Assembly (NCBI GenBank): GCA_030691865.1
Contig: JAUYDL010000041.1
Span: 1-64,000 of the forward strand
Source: Candidatus Omnitrophota bacterium
GTDB lineage: Bacteria > Omnitrophota > Gorgyraeia > Gygaellales > Profunditerraquicolaceae
Reading direction: 5' to 3'
Length of the DNA stretch: 64,000 nucleotides
Shown here: positions 14,697-22,984 of the stretch, piece by piece
Numbering within the stretch: the first letter of the stretch is position 1
Layout: every line of letters begins with the position of its first letter
The notes under the pieces: model-generated
The model's input: the letters and a program-made list of their open reading frames with translations, nothing else
Told to the model about the DNA's origin: nothing
The model's database searches: none
Program-made: the position numbers and the translations under genes

Positions 14697-15566
14697 TTAC
14701 TTTTTTTCTTCTTTATTCTTGATCGGCAAAAAGCCTGCCATCTCTCCGATTACATTAACTAACTCGGTATTAGCGGGAACCACGATCTTGGCATTATTCT
14801 GCAATGACTTCTCCACTGCTTCTAATTTGCGCAGTACTTGCGCATTGCCGGTAAAATACTTCTCGGCTGCCTCAGTAACTAATTTTATCGCTTCTGCCTC
14901 GCCTTCCGCCTCAAGGATTCTGGCCTGCTTGATACCTTCGGCTTTTTTAATCTCGGCGCGCTTTTGACCATCGGCGACAGTTTCGGTAGCAGTCGCGTAA
15001 TCCACTGCGGCAATTTTTTCATTTTCCGCTTTAACTACTTTGTTCATGGTTTCCTGAACATCCTTGGGCGGATCAATTTCTTTTAGCTCTGTCCTGACAA
15101 TCTCTAAACCCCAGCTGCCGGTTTCCTCACAAAGCGTCTTATGCAGCTCCGCGTTAATCTTACCTCTTTCGCTATTAGCGGATTTTAAGGTAAGCGTACC
15201 AATGATATTTCTCAAGGTGGTGCGGGCTAAATTCACAATCTGCCATTGATAATTATTCACGCTATACTGACAGTTCTTGACATCGGCTTCATCAGCTTTT
15301 ACTTTAAAATAAACCTGAGCATCTACTTTGGCATTCAAATTATCATTAGTAATAATTTCCTGCGGCTCAGCATCAACCATTTGCTCGGTAATATTAATCT
15401 GATAAAGATTTTCAACGATAGGAAACACCCAATTAAATCCCGGAGTGGCAAAACGATGATATTTACCAAGCCTCTCAACTAATCCGCGATGCGTAGGGCG
15501 CACAATCCGGATCCCCATAAAAAAAATCACTACGGCTCCCGCAATAATTAATCCCAGTATGCTCAT
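14697..15566 (-). CDS. SPFH/stomatin-family membrane protein (QmcA-like)
   Basis: A 289-residue protein from the ATG at 15566, where AAAGGAGG lies upstream; a longer frame to 15626 adds residues read from a hairpin repeat. The N-terminal membrane segment (about 2-22) is followed by the SPFH domain (RPTHRGLVERLGKYHRF, PQEIITNDNLNAKVDAQVYF, RTTLRNIIGTLTL) and a Glu/Ala/Lys-rich coiled coil (about 185-255). Such proteins oligomerise in membrane microdomains and regulate proteases such as FtsH. No NfeD partner is present. It follows purM and its tail precedes the MNT-HEPN locus. Confidence 0.9.
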   Translation of the reverse strand: MSILGLIIAGAVVIFFMGIRIVRPTHRGLVERLGKYHRFATPGFNWVFPIVENLYQINITEQMVDAEPQEIITNDNLNAKVDAQVYFKVKADEADVKNCQYSVNNYQWQIVNLARTTLRNIIGTLTLKSANSERGKINAELHKTLCEETGSWGLEIVRTELKEIDPPKDVQETMNKVVKAENEKIAAVDYATATETVADGQKRAEIKKAEGIKQARILEAEGEAEAIKLVTEAAEKYFTGNAQVLRKLEAVEKSLQNNAKIVVPANTELVNVIGEMAGFLPIKNKEEKK

Positions 15567-15580
15567 CTCTACCTCCTTTG

Positions 15581-15662
15581 CCCACAAGGGCATACCCGCG
15601 CTCCCCGCTAGGGGACACCGGCGCAATTCAAATAAGCGCCGGGTGACTTCTTAGCGTCGGGT
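15581..15662 (-). repeat. Intercistronic double-hairpin repeat (family A), variant copy after purM
   Basis: It contains CACCGGCGC/GCGCCGGGTG hairpin arms (about 15616-15654), a second CTTAGCGTCGGGTG end at 15648-15662, and a CCCCGCTAGGGG palindrome in place of TTGTCTACCTAGACAA. It lies between the purM stop and the AAAGGAGG of the SPFH gene, the same relative position as the other copies. Confidence 0.6.
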
Positions 15663-15665
15663 GTT

Positions 15666-16670
15666 CTAAATTATATTTACCTGTTTATTCCCCTTTACCG
15701 CCGCTCCGATAATCCAGGATTTTAATTTAAGCTCAGATAATTTCTTCATTATCCGGGCGGCAGCCTCCTTTTGAACAATTAAAACCAGGCCAATCCCCAT
15801 ATTCAAGGTGTGATACATTTCCAGATCATCAATATTGCCTTTATATTGGATAAGCCTGAATATTTCAGGTACTCTCCAGGAACTTTTTTCAATACACACA
15901 TCAATATTTTTCGGCAATATCCGGCTAATCTTATCGTAAAATGCTCCACCGGTAATATGGCTGATCCCGTGCACTGCCGCTCTATACCGACGCAAAAGCT
16001 CAAGAACTGGCAAAACGTAAATGCGCGTAGGCTCCAGTAATCCAGCAGCCATTCTTTTCTGCTCTGCGGGCCTCAAGACTTTTCTGACTAAAGAATAACC
16101 ATTAGAATGCAGGCCGCTAGAGGCAATTCCGATGACCAGATCAGAGGCCTTAATCTTTGAGCCATTAATAATTTTATCTTTCTCTACTACCCCCACGCAG
16201 AAACCGGCAATATCGTATTCACCCTCCCGGTACATTCCCGGCATCTGAGCGGTCTCTCCGCCGATTAAAGAACAACCTGCCTGGCGGCACCCCTCATTTA
16301 TGCCCTTGACTATATCCACCAGCACACCTTCTTTGACCTTAGTAAAAGCAATATAATCTAAGAAGAACAGGGATTCGGCTCCGGTACAAAGAATATCATT
16401 CACATTCATCGCCACCGCATCAATACCCACGGTATCATGTATGTTGGCTAATTTGGCAATCATCAGTTTCGTACCTACTCCGTCACTTGAGGAAACCAAA
16501 ACCGGATCCTTATATTTACTTTTATCTAACTTAAAAAAACTTCCAAAGCCGCCGATATCCGTTAAGACCTCACGCCGAAAAGAACTGCGCACCAAAGGCT
16601 TGATTTTAGATTTAAAAATACTGGCGCTTTTAATATCTACACCGCAAGTTTTATAAGTGATCTTTTTCAT
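15666..16670 (-). CDS. purM: Phosphoribosylformylglycinamidine cyclo-ligase (AIR synthetase)
   Basis: A 334-residue PurM, slightly shorter than usual. Landmarks are SSSDGVGTKLMIA, DAVAMNVNDILCTGAESLFFLDY, GGETAQMPGMY, GIASSGLHSNGYSLVRKV and HITGGAF. It closes the imidazole ring of AIR from FGAM with ATP. It lies between purF and the SPFH gene; the purF-purM gap carries a 20-bp-stem hairpin and no obvious new promoter. Confidence 0.97.
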   Translation of the reverse strand: MKKITYKTCGVDIKSASIFKSKIKPLVRSSFRREVLTDIGGFGSFFKLDKSKYKDPVLVSSSDGVGTKLMIAKLANIHDTVGIDAVAMNVNDILCTGAESLFFLDYIAFTKVKEGVLVDIVKGINEGCRQAGCSLIGGETAQMPGMYREGEYDIAGFCVGVVEKDKIINGSKIKASDLVIGIASSGLHSNGYSLVRKVLRPAEQKRMAAGLLEPTRIYVLPVLELLRRYRAAVHGISHITGGAFYDKISRILPKNIDVCIEKSSWRVPEIFRLIQYKGNIDDLEMYHTLNMGIGLVLIVQKEAAARIMKKLSELKLKSWIIGAAVKGNKQVNII

Positions 16671-16690
16671 TATTTCTCCTTATAGAATCC

Positions 16691-16748
16691 AGGGGACGGT
16701 TCTATTTTTTTAAAAACTAAAAGGGGCTAAAAAATAGAACCGTCCCCT
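16691..16748. repeat. Hairpin of the GGGGAC family with a perfect 20-bp stem
   Basis: Arms 16691-16710 and 16729-16748 (AGGGGACGGTTCT... and its exact complement) enclose an 18-nt loop. It ends one base before the purF stop codon. The core AGGGACGGTTCT recurs at 53512-53523. The perfect stem suggests a recently moved palindromic element. Confidence 0.8.
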
Positions 16749-18149
16749 TTATTTAGCCGGTGATTTCCCGGTCCAGCAATATAAACAAAGTTTTTCTTTA
16801 GGCAAGCCGATCGCGGCAATCATATCACTAAGCTTCTGGTATTTCAGAGTAGTTGAGCCGATATCCCGGTTTATCCAGGCCACCATTTTTTTATATTCTT
16901 TGGAATTCTCATCCAAGTATTTACATACGCTTTTTGGCTCTTTACCCTCAATGGCCTTGATTGCCCGGCGCGCAGCTAATTCATTAATGCTGCGGGTTGA
17001 ATAATTAAATTTACAGGGAAACATTAGCGGCGGACAGGAAATGCGCAAATGAATTTCCTTGGCCCCGTGACTTTTAAGTTTCTGGATGGTGTAATTCTTA
17101 AGCTGTGTACCGCGCACAATCGAATCATCGCAAAACACAATCCGCTGGCCTTTGATAATCTCAGGGATAGGAATAAGTTTCATCTTGGCCACTAAATCCC
17201 GGCGCTCCTGAGATACCGGGGTATAGCTGCGGTCATAACCCGGAGTATATTTTACCAGAGGCCGGCGCAGAGGCACCCCTGATTTCATGCTATAGCCAAT
17301 GGCATGGGCAGTACCGGAATCCGGTATTCCGGCAACCATATCTGCCTGGATGTTATCGTCTTTGGCCAGCTGTGCCCCGCATCTTTCCCGCGAGGTCTCC
17401 ACATTAATCGCTTCATAATTGGAAGCCGGAAAACCCGTATAAACCCAGAGAAATGAACAAATTTGATTGGTCTTAACACCTTTACGTTTTATTTTCAATC
17501 CTCTACGGGTGATTAAAACTATCTCTTTCGGCTCAAGGTGCTTTACCAATTTATATCCTAAATTAAAAAAAGCCGAAGATTCTGTGGAAACCGCCCAACT
17601 ACTCCCTTTTTTTCCGATTACTAAAGGGGTTAACCCTAACCTATCGCGGCAGGCGTAAATACCGTCTTTATTTAATAAGAGCAACGTGCAAGACCCCTGA
17701 ATCTTGGAAAAAACTTTTTCAATACCTTCCACTATAGTTTTACCCGAAATAATAATCTTGGCCGCCATCTCGACAAAGTTTATTTTTCCTTCAGCCAACT
17801 CGGAAAAAGAACTTCCTTTTTTATATAATTCTTTAGCCAGTTTTCCCGCGTTATCAATAAAGCCATCGGTCACAATCGCAAATGGCCCAAATTTAGAGTT
17901 CATTACAATCGGCTGCTCATCGCGGGCGCTGATTACCCCAATCCCTTTATCCCCCTGCATTTTAAGGTAATCTTCATAAAACTCAGCCTTAAACTGGCTG
18001 CCTTTAATATCGTGGATCTTGCGAGTAAGCTCAACCCCATAAACCGCCAATCCGGCAAATTGCGTACCTAAATGCGAATGATAATCTGTGCCATAATATA
18101 AATCTTCATTGCAAGCCTTATTTGCCACCACTCCGAATATTCCGCTCAT
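16749..18149 (-). CDS. purF: Amidophosphoribosyltransferase-like protein with a defective glutaminase site
   Basis: A 466-residue PurF homologue. The start is the ATG at 18149 with AGGGAG upstream; the frame to 18194 reads through a repeat. The N-terminus is MSGIFGVV: Ser replaces the catalytic Cys of the Ntn glutaminase. Other glutaminase landmarks are also altered (VTDGFIDN for the GHNG-N-x-x-N oxyanion motif; no RYST-like strand). The phosphoribosyltransferase half is intact (GIPDSGTAHAIGY, RIVFCDDSIVRGTQL). Cys residues matching the iron-sulfur ligands of Bacillus PurF are kept (ICSF, PCKF, LCLYC). It may use free ammonia. It lies in the purM-purL gap of the purine block. Family certain; activity uncertain. 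Confidence 0.88.
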   Translation of the reverse strand: MSGIFGVVANKACNEDLYYGTDYHSHLGTQFAGLAVYGVELTRKIHDIKGSQFKAEFYEDYLKMQGDKGIGVISARDEQPIVMNSKFGPFAIVTDGFIDNAGKLAKELYKKGSSFSELAEGKINFVEMAAKIIISGKTIVEGIEKVFSKIQGSCTLLLLNKDGIYACRDRLGLTPLVIGKKGSSWAVSTESSAFFNLGYKLVKHLEPKEIVLITRRGLKIKRKGVKTNQICSFLWVYTGFPASNYEAINVETSRERCGAQLAKDDNIQADMVAGIPDSGTAHAIGYSMKSGVPLRRPLVKYTPGYDRSYTPVSQERRDLVAKMKLIPIPEIIKGQRIVFCDDSIVRGTQLKNYTIQKLKSHGAKEIHLRISCPPLMFPCKFNYSTRSINELAARRAIKAIEGKEPKSVCKYLDENSKEYKKMVAWINRDIGSTTLKYQKLSDMIAAIGLPKEKLCLYCWTGKSPAK

Positions 18150-18161
18150 TTTTAATCTCCC

Positions 18162-18207
18162 TTGTCTACCTAGACAACACCCGCTCAATACCAATTAGCG
18201 CGGGGTG
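18162..18207 (-). repeat. Intercistronic double-hairpin repeat (family A), upstream of purF
   Basis: TTGTCTACCTAGACAA at 18162-18177 is identical to the copies at 6733 and 25781. It is followed by CACCCGCTC and GCGCGGGGTG arms (18178-18207), here with mismatches. The ribosome-binding site AGGGAG of purF directly abuts the palindrome. Confidence 0.75.
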
Positions 18208-18370
18208 TTTTAAAAATTTTTCTTAATAAAATTAACTCCGTTTTTAAAAATCTGCAAACCATCTTCTCCTTTTTTTAGCTCATCTTTACGTTGATGCTGC
18301 GCCGGCCAGCGAAAACGCCGCTGCAGTTTCCTGATCGCAGTTTGTCCCTGCGCTTCTTAAGACGCAAACC
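18208..18370. other. Gap with a possible decayed short ORF
   Basis: The 163-nt gap holds a minus-strand frame (stop at 18210-18212) of about 48 codons whose end reads KDELKKGEDGLQIFKNG. It has no usable start codon. It may be a gene relic; no other feature is seen. Confidence 0.2.
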
Positions 18371-19024
18371 TTAGGCTTTAGCGTAAAATTTCTTGATTGC
18401 TCGCGCTACCTCTTTAGGCTCATCAACTAAAATAAACAAATCCATGTCCTCTTGATCAATATTGCCATGGTTATAAACTGTTTTCTTCAACCACTCTAAT
18501 AGCGGCTTCCAGTATTGGCTGTTAAAAAGAATCACCGGAAATTTAGCAATTCTTTCGGTCTGAATAAGAGTAATCGCCTCAAAAAATTCATCCAGAGTGC
18601 CGTATCCTCCGGGTAAAATTACAAAAGCCTTGGCGTACTTTACAAACATAACCTTACGCACAAAGAAATAACGAAAACCTAAAACAGTATCCACATATTT
18701 ATTGGGCTTCTGTTCGCAAGGAATCTGAATATTAAGGCCGATGGAATGTCCATGCGCACGCCGGGCGCCTTTATTGGCTGCCTCCATAAGCCCGGGGCCG
18801 CTTCCGGTAATAATCGCATATCCGGCTTTGGCGATATGATATGCCACTTCTTCAGCCAACTTATAAAATTGAGTATCCGGCTTGCTCCGGGCTGACCCAA
18901 AGATAGAAACCGCCTTGCCTACTTTAGAAAGGACCTCAAAGCCATCCACAAACTCCGACATGATGCGGAATATCCGCCAGGTATCCTCGCTGGTAAAATC
19001 ATCCTTGAAGTTGATTTTTTTCAT
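18371..19024 (-). CDS. LOG-family Rossmann protein (TIGR00730-type nucleotide phosphoribohydrolase)
   Basis: About 217 residues. The nucleotide-binding signatures of the LOG family are clear: ITGSGPGLMEAANKGA at about 75-90 and LPGGYGTLDEFFEA at about 137-150. Family members hydrolyse nucleoside 5'-monophosphates such as AMP, or cytokinin nucleotides, to base and ribose 5-phosphate. GAGG lies nine bases before the ATG at 19024; an ATG at 19039 is an alternative start. Located between purL and purF, it could have a nucleotide salvage or damage-control role. Confidence 0.88.
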   Translation of the reverse strand: MKKINFKDDFTSEDTWRIFRIMSEFVDGFEVLSKVGKAVSIFGSARSKPDTQFYKLAEEVAYHIAKAGYAIITGSGPGLMEAANKGARRAHGHSIGLNIQIPCEQKPNKYVDTVLGFRYFFVRKVMFVKYAKAFVILPGGYGTLDEFFEAITLIQTERIAKFPVILFNSQYWKPLLEWLKKTVYNHGNIDQEDMDLFILVDEPKEVARAIKKFYAKA

Positions 19025-19049
19025 CTTTTCACGCCTCATTGGTCTTGCG

Positions 19050-21266
19050 TTAATTATTAAGGCAATTCTCTAGCGCATTACTCCAGGCCTTATATAATCC
19101 ATTAACGGGAATATCAATCAAATTGTTAATAATGAGCCGATTGCCGCCCACCCTGCCGATTGCCGCAAGAGGGGTTTTATTCTTTTTGGCAATCTGCATT
19201 ATTTTCTTAACATCCTTCTCTTTAGCACTTAAGATAATGCGCGATTGCGACTCGCCGAACAAAAGGGCGTCTTTTCTTATTTTGTCAGAAACCAGGTTGA
19301 TTAGGGCGCCTGTTTTTTTCTTGGGACTGCTGATGCAGCATTCCGCTAAGGCAACTGCCAGGCCGCCCTCAGAGCAGTCATGCGCCGAGCGCACCAACCC
19401 CTTTTCAATCGCCTCTAATGCGGTTTTTTGCACGCTCTTTTCCAATTTTAAGTCAATTACCGGGCACTTCCCTTTTTTAAGGCCATAGACAGTCTTAAGG
19501 TATTCGCTTCCGCCTAATTCTTCTTTATTTTTACCGAGTAATAAAATTACATCCCCGGAATTTTTAAAATATTGACTGGTAATTTTGGAACGGTCCTTAA
19601 TCAACCCTACCATTCCGACAATAAGAGTAGGATCAACTGAACCCTTAGGGTTCTCGTTATTGAAACTCACGTTTCCGCTTACTACCGGCGTATTCAAGGC
19701 CCGGCAAGCAGCAGAGATTCCCAAAACGGTCTGCCTAAATTGCCAGAAGACTTCCGGATTTTTAGGATTGCCATAGTTTACACCGTCGGTAATCGCCAAA
19801 GGTTTAGCTCCGGAACAGACTAAATTTCGCGCTGCCTCAGCCACAGAAATTTCACCGCCGCGAAAAGGATCCAGATAGCAATAAGTAGAATTGCAATCCG
19901 TAGTCGCCGCCACCGCCTTCTTTGAGCCTGATACCGCTACCACTCCGGCATCAGAGCCTGGAGCCAATAAAACATTTTTCGCCACCTTGGGGTCAGCGTG
20001 CTTAAAAACCCAACCCTTGCTGGCGATAGAAGGATTACCTAGTAGCTTCAAGAGTATCCCGTTACAATTTTTGGGCTTCTTGATACTTGCCAGATTTAAC
20101 TTATTTACTTTAGCCAAATATTTTGGCCGGGCAGCCTTGCGATGATAAACCGGGGCTTCTACTAATGCCGCAGCCGGAACTTCAGCAACCACTATACCAT
20201 TCTCTCTCACCCGTACCATCCCGTCGTCGGTTACGTGCCCGATGAGGTCTACCGGCACATTCCATTTGGCAAAAATTTTCTCTACCGCTTCGAGTTTATC
20301 CTTTTCTACAATCACTAACATCCTTTCCTGGGATTCAGAGAGCATTACTTCATAAGCATTCATCCCTTCTTCTTTACGCGGCACTAAGGCAATGTCGATT
20401 TCTATTCCGGTCTTGGCCTTATAAGAAGTCTCGGAGGTAGAGCAAATAAGCCCGGCAGCGCCCATATCCTGCATACCAAGGGCTAATTTTTTCTGCATTA
20501 GTTCTAAACAAGCTTCCCTTAAAATTTTTCCCATCTTAGGGTCGCCGATAGCAACCGCGGAACTATTTTTAGCCGCTTCTTCGTCTATTGCAACAGAAGC
20601 AAAAGCTGCGCCTGCCACACCATCCCTACCCGTGGGGCCACCGACAATTAAAACCAAATTACCGACGCCGGTAGCGCGAGCCTTTACGATCTCCTTGTTC
20701 TTCAATATACCTAAGGTCATAGCATTTACCAAGGGATTACCTTCGTAAGATTCGTCGAAATAATTCTCACCTCCCAAAACCGGAATTCCCACAACATTGG
20801 CATAATCGGTAAAACCGCGTATAATATTCTTGAACAGAAATTTTACTTTTGGTTTATCCAACTTGCCTAATCGCAAAGAATCCAGTAGCCCAATCGGACG
20901 CGCGCCCATAGTAAAGATATCCCGGATACATCCGCCGCCGCCGGTGGCTGAAGCCGCATACGGCTCAACTGCAGAAGGATGATTGTGCGATTCAATTTTA
21001 AAAGCAACTCCAAGACCATCGCCGATATCTACTACTCCGGCATTTTCTCCCGGCCCCTGAATAACCTGTTTTCCTTTTGTCGGAAAAAGCTTAAGCACGG
21101 GTTTTGAATTTTTATAAGAACAGTGCTCGCTCCACATCGCGGAAAATAAACCCAGTTCTGTATAATTAGGTTCCCGGCCAAGGCGCTTTTTGATTATTTC
21201 GTATTCTTCCATGGTCAGGCCTTCTTTTTCAATTACCTCTTTGGTGATTACGGTTTCATCTAACAT
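19050..21266 (-). CDS. purL: Phosphoribosylformylglycinamidine synthase subunit PurL
   Basis: A 738-residue PurL of the short type that works with separate PurS and PurQ. Landmarks are SEHCSYKNSKPVLK, FKIESHNHPSAVEPY, GGGGCIRDIFTMGARP, GGPTGRDGVAGAAFAS, MQDMGAAGLICSTSE and AHDCSEGGLAVALAE. It makes FGAM from FGAR with ATP and ammonia from the PurQ glutaminase. PurQ and PurS are not in this window. It follows purB after 181 nt. Confidence 0.96.
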   Translation of the reverse strand: MLDETVITKEVIEKEGLTMEEYEIIKKRLGREPNYTELGLFSAMWSEHCSYKNSKPVLKLFPTKGKQVIQGPGENAGVVDIGDGLGVAFKIESHNHPSAVEPYAASATGGGGCIRDIFTMGARPIGLLDSLRLGKLDKPKVKFLFKNIIRGFTDYANVVGIPVLGGENYFDESYEGNPLVNAMTLGILKNKEIVKARATGVGNLVLIVGGPTGRDGVAGAAFASVAIDEEAAKNSSAVAIGDPKMGKILREACLELMQKKLALGMQDMGAAGLICSTSETSYKAKTGIEIDIALVPRKEEGMNAYEVMLSESQERMLVIVEKDKLEAVEKIFAKWNVPVDLIGHVTDDGMVRVRENGIVVAEVPAAALVEAPVYHRKAARPKYLAKVNKLNLASIKKPKNCNGILLKLLGNPSIASKGWVFKHADPKVAKNVLLAPGSDAGVVAVSGSKKAVAATTDCNSTYCYLDPFRGGEISVAEAARNLVCSGAKPLAITDGVNYGNPKNPEVFWQFRQTVLGISAACRALNTPVVSGNVSFNNENPKGSVDPTLIVGMVGLIKDRSKITSQYFKNSGDVILLLGKNKEELGGSEYLKTVYGLKKGKCPVIDLKLEKSVQKTALEAIEKGLVRSAHDCSEGGLAVALAECCISSPKKKTGALINLVSDKIRKDALLFGESQSRIILSAKEKDVKKIMQIAKKNKTPLAAIGRVGGNRLIINNLIDIPVNGLYKAWSNALENCLNN

Positions 21267-21447
21267 TGCTATTCCTTTCTTTTTTTATCAATAAAACTCC
21301 CGAAAAAATGAAAACTCTACCTCTCTTTTACTGCTTCTTTGCAGTAAATGCATTTATCTCTACGCCATTGTAGAAATATTTTTACTACCCAGATTCTTGT
21401 ACCATATCAATATGATTTAGAAAATTTTGGTAGGGATGACAAAAATT

Positions 21448-22740
21448 CTATAACCCGACCCTTAAGAAAATCGTATTTACATTGCGCAAGTAATAGTTTA
21501 AATCAAATATTTTATCCAGCTCTTTTTCAGTCAAGTATTTAGAGGCATCTTTATCCAAGAGCAGGATATCCTTAAAATCTATGCCGTCTTTCCACGTCTT
21601 CATGGCACAACGCTGCACAATATCATAAGCTTTGGGGCGAGGCATGCCGCGATCCATAAGGCTTAAAAGCACCCTTTGCGAGAATATCAAACCCTTAGTC
21701 TTAATTAAGTTTGCCATCATATGCTCAGTATAAACATTTAAACCTTCAATCACCTGAATAAATTTATTAAGCATATAATCTAAGGCCAAGGTTGAATCAG
21801 GCATAATCACCCGCTCAACAGATGAATGCGATATATCGCGTTCATGCCATAAAGCGACATTCTCCATTGCAGCAAGAGCATTGCCTCGTAAGAGGCGTGA
21901 TAGTCCGCAGATACGCTCGCAGATAACCGGATTGCGTTTATGCGGCATAGCCGAAGAACCCTTTTGGCCTTTGCCAAACGGTTCTTCTACCTCCAAAACC
22001 TCGGTGCGCTGCAAATGCCTTATCTCAGTGGCGAATTTCTCCAGGCTTGACCCGATAATCGCAATTTTCGCCATATATACGGCATAAATATCTCTCTGGA
22101 TTATTTGGGTAGAAATTTTCGCCGGCCTAAGGCCCAATTTTTGACAGATATAACTTTCTACCTTGGGATCAATATTAGCGAATGTCCCAACAGCGCCCGA
22201 GACCTTACCAACTGAAACCTCATCCTTCGCCAGCTTAAAACGCTCTAAATTACGCTGCATCTCATCATACCAAAGCGCGAGTTTTAAACCAAACGTAGTC
22301 GGCTCAGCATGTACACCATGGGTGCGGCCAATACAAGCTGTATCCTTATAAATCTTGGCTTTTTTAGCCAGCGCCTTAAGCAACCTATTTATATCGTCAA
22401 CCAAAATCTCCGCGGCTGCTTTTAATTGCACGCCAAGTGTAGTATCCAGGATATCAGAAGAAGTTAACCCAAGATGCAGGTATTTGGCATCGCTACCTAT
22501 ATATTGGGCTACATTAGTGACAAATGCCACTACATCATGTTGTGTTTTTTCTTCAATCTTCTTGATTTGGGCTAAATTAAACTTGGCTTTTTTGCGGATT
22601 CTCTTTATTGCCTGCGGCGGGACTTTTTTAAGTTTAACTAATGCCTCTAAAGCGAGTATCTCAATGGCAAGCATAGTCTTAAACTTAAACTCCTCCTGCC
22701 AGATACTCTTCATTTGCGGCAGGCTGTAACGTTCAATCAT
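21448..22740 (-). CDS. purB: Adenylosuccinate lyase
   Basis: A 430-residue PurB. It has the catalytic GRTHGVHAEPTTFG, HLGLTSSDILDT, and the superfamily signature GSSAMPHKRNPVICERI with the active-site Ser loop. It releases fumarate from SAICAR and adenylosuccinate. It is the first gene of the leftward purine block, with GGAGG before its ATG and a good promoter upstream. The 181 nt between it and purL hold only a small hairpin (TTTACTGC/GCAGTAAA) near 21328-21350. Confidence 0.97.
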   Translation of the reverse strand: MIERYSLPQMKSIWQEEFKFKTMLAIEILALEALVKLKKVPPQAIKRIRKKAKFNLAQIKKIEEKTQHDVVAFVTNVAQYIGSDAKYLHLGLTSSDILDTTLGVQLKAAAEILVDDINRLLKALAKKAKIYKDTACIGRTHGVHAEPTTFGLKLALWYDEMQRNLERFKLAKDEVSVGKVSGAVGTFANIDPKVESYICQKLGLRPAKISTQIIQRDIYAVYMAKIAIIGSSLEKFATEIRHLQRTEVLEVEEPFGKGQKGSSAMPHKRNPVICERICGLSRLLRGNALAAMENVALWHERDISHSSVERVIMPDSTLALDYMLNKFIQVIEGLNVYTEHMMANLIKTKGLIFSQRVLLSLMDRGMPRPKAYDIVQRCAMKTWKDGIDFKDILLLDKDASKYLTEKELDKIFDLNYYLRNVNTIFLRVGL

Positions 22741-22772
22741 TGCGAGGCTTCCTCCTATCTTTTGAAGAATTA

Positions 22773-22801
22773 ATTATAGCAAAAAAAACGCCATTTAGCA
22801 A
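22773..22801 (-). promoter_or_regulatory. Promoter of the purB operon
   Basis: On the minus strand: TTGCTA (22796-22801), a 17-nt spacer and TATAAT (22773-22778), about 32 bases before the purB start codon. Confidence 0.7.
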
Positions 22802-22837
22802 ACAAAAAATGGGTAAAAAAATGGGTAAAAAAAGAGG

Positions 22838-22875
22838 GGGGACGTTTCCCTTCCGCCTTGAAGGGAAACGTCCCC
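22838..22875. repeat. Hairpin of the GGGGAC family between divergent promoters
   Basis: A perfect 16-bp stem (GGGGACGTTTCCCTTC and its complement, 22838-22853 and 22860-22875) with a 6-nt loop. It is nearly identical to the element at 38986-39031. Confidence 0.8.
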
Positions 22876-22929
22876 TATTTTAAGAAAAATCTAACAAAAC
22901 TATTTAATTAGTAATTAGGGAAAACATTG

Positions 22930-22957
22930 TTGCAATCTGGCTATTTTGTTTTATAAT
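22930..22957 (+). promoter_or_regulatory. Promoter of the PpiD-like gene
   Basis: TTGCAA (22930-22935), a 16-nt spacer and TATAAT (22952-22957), 27 bases before the start codon. It is divergent from the purB promoter. Confidence 0.7.
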
Positions 22958-22984
22958 TAATGAATATAACGAAAGGATCAAAAA

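Noticed and set aside
18150..18194. N-terminal extension of PurF by 15 residues
   Set aside because: It is a translation of the intercistronic double-hairpin repeat; AGGGAG sits correctly before the ATG at 18149.
18210..18356. A 48-codon minus-strand frame ending KDELKKGEDGLQIFKNG
   Set aside because: It looks somewhat coding but has no start codon and a stop just upstream; listed only as a possible relic in the gap.
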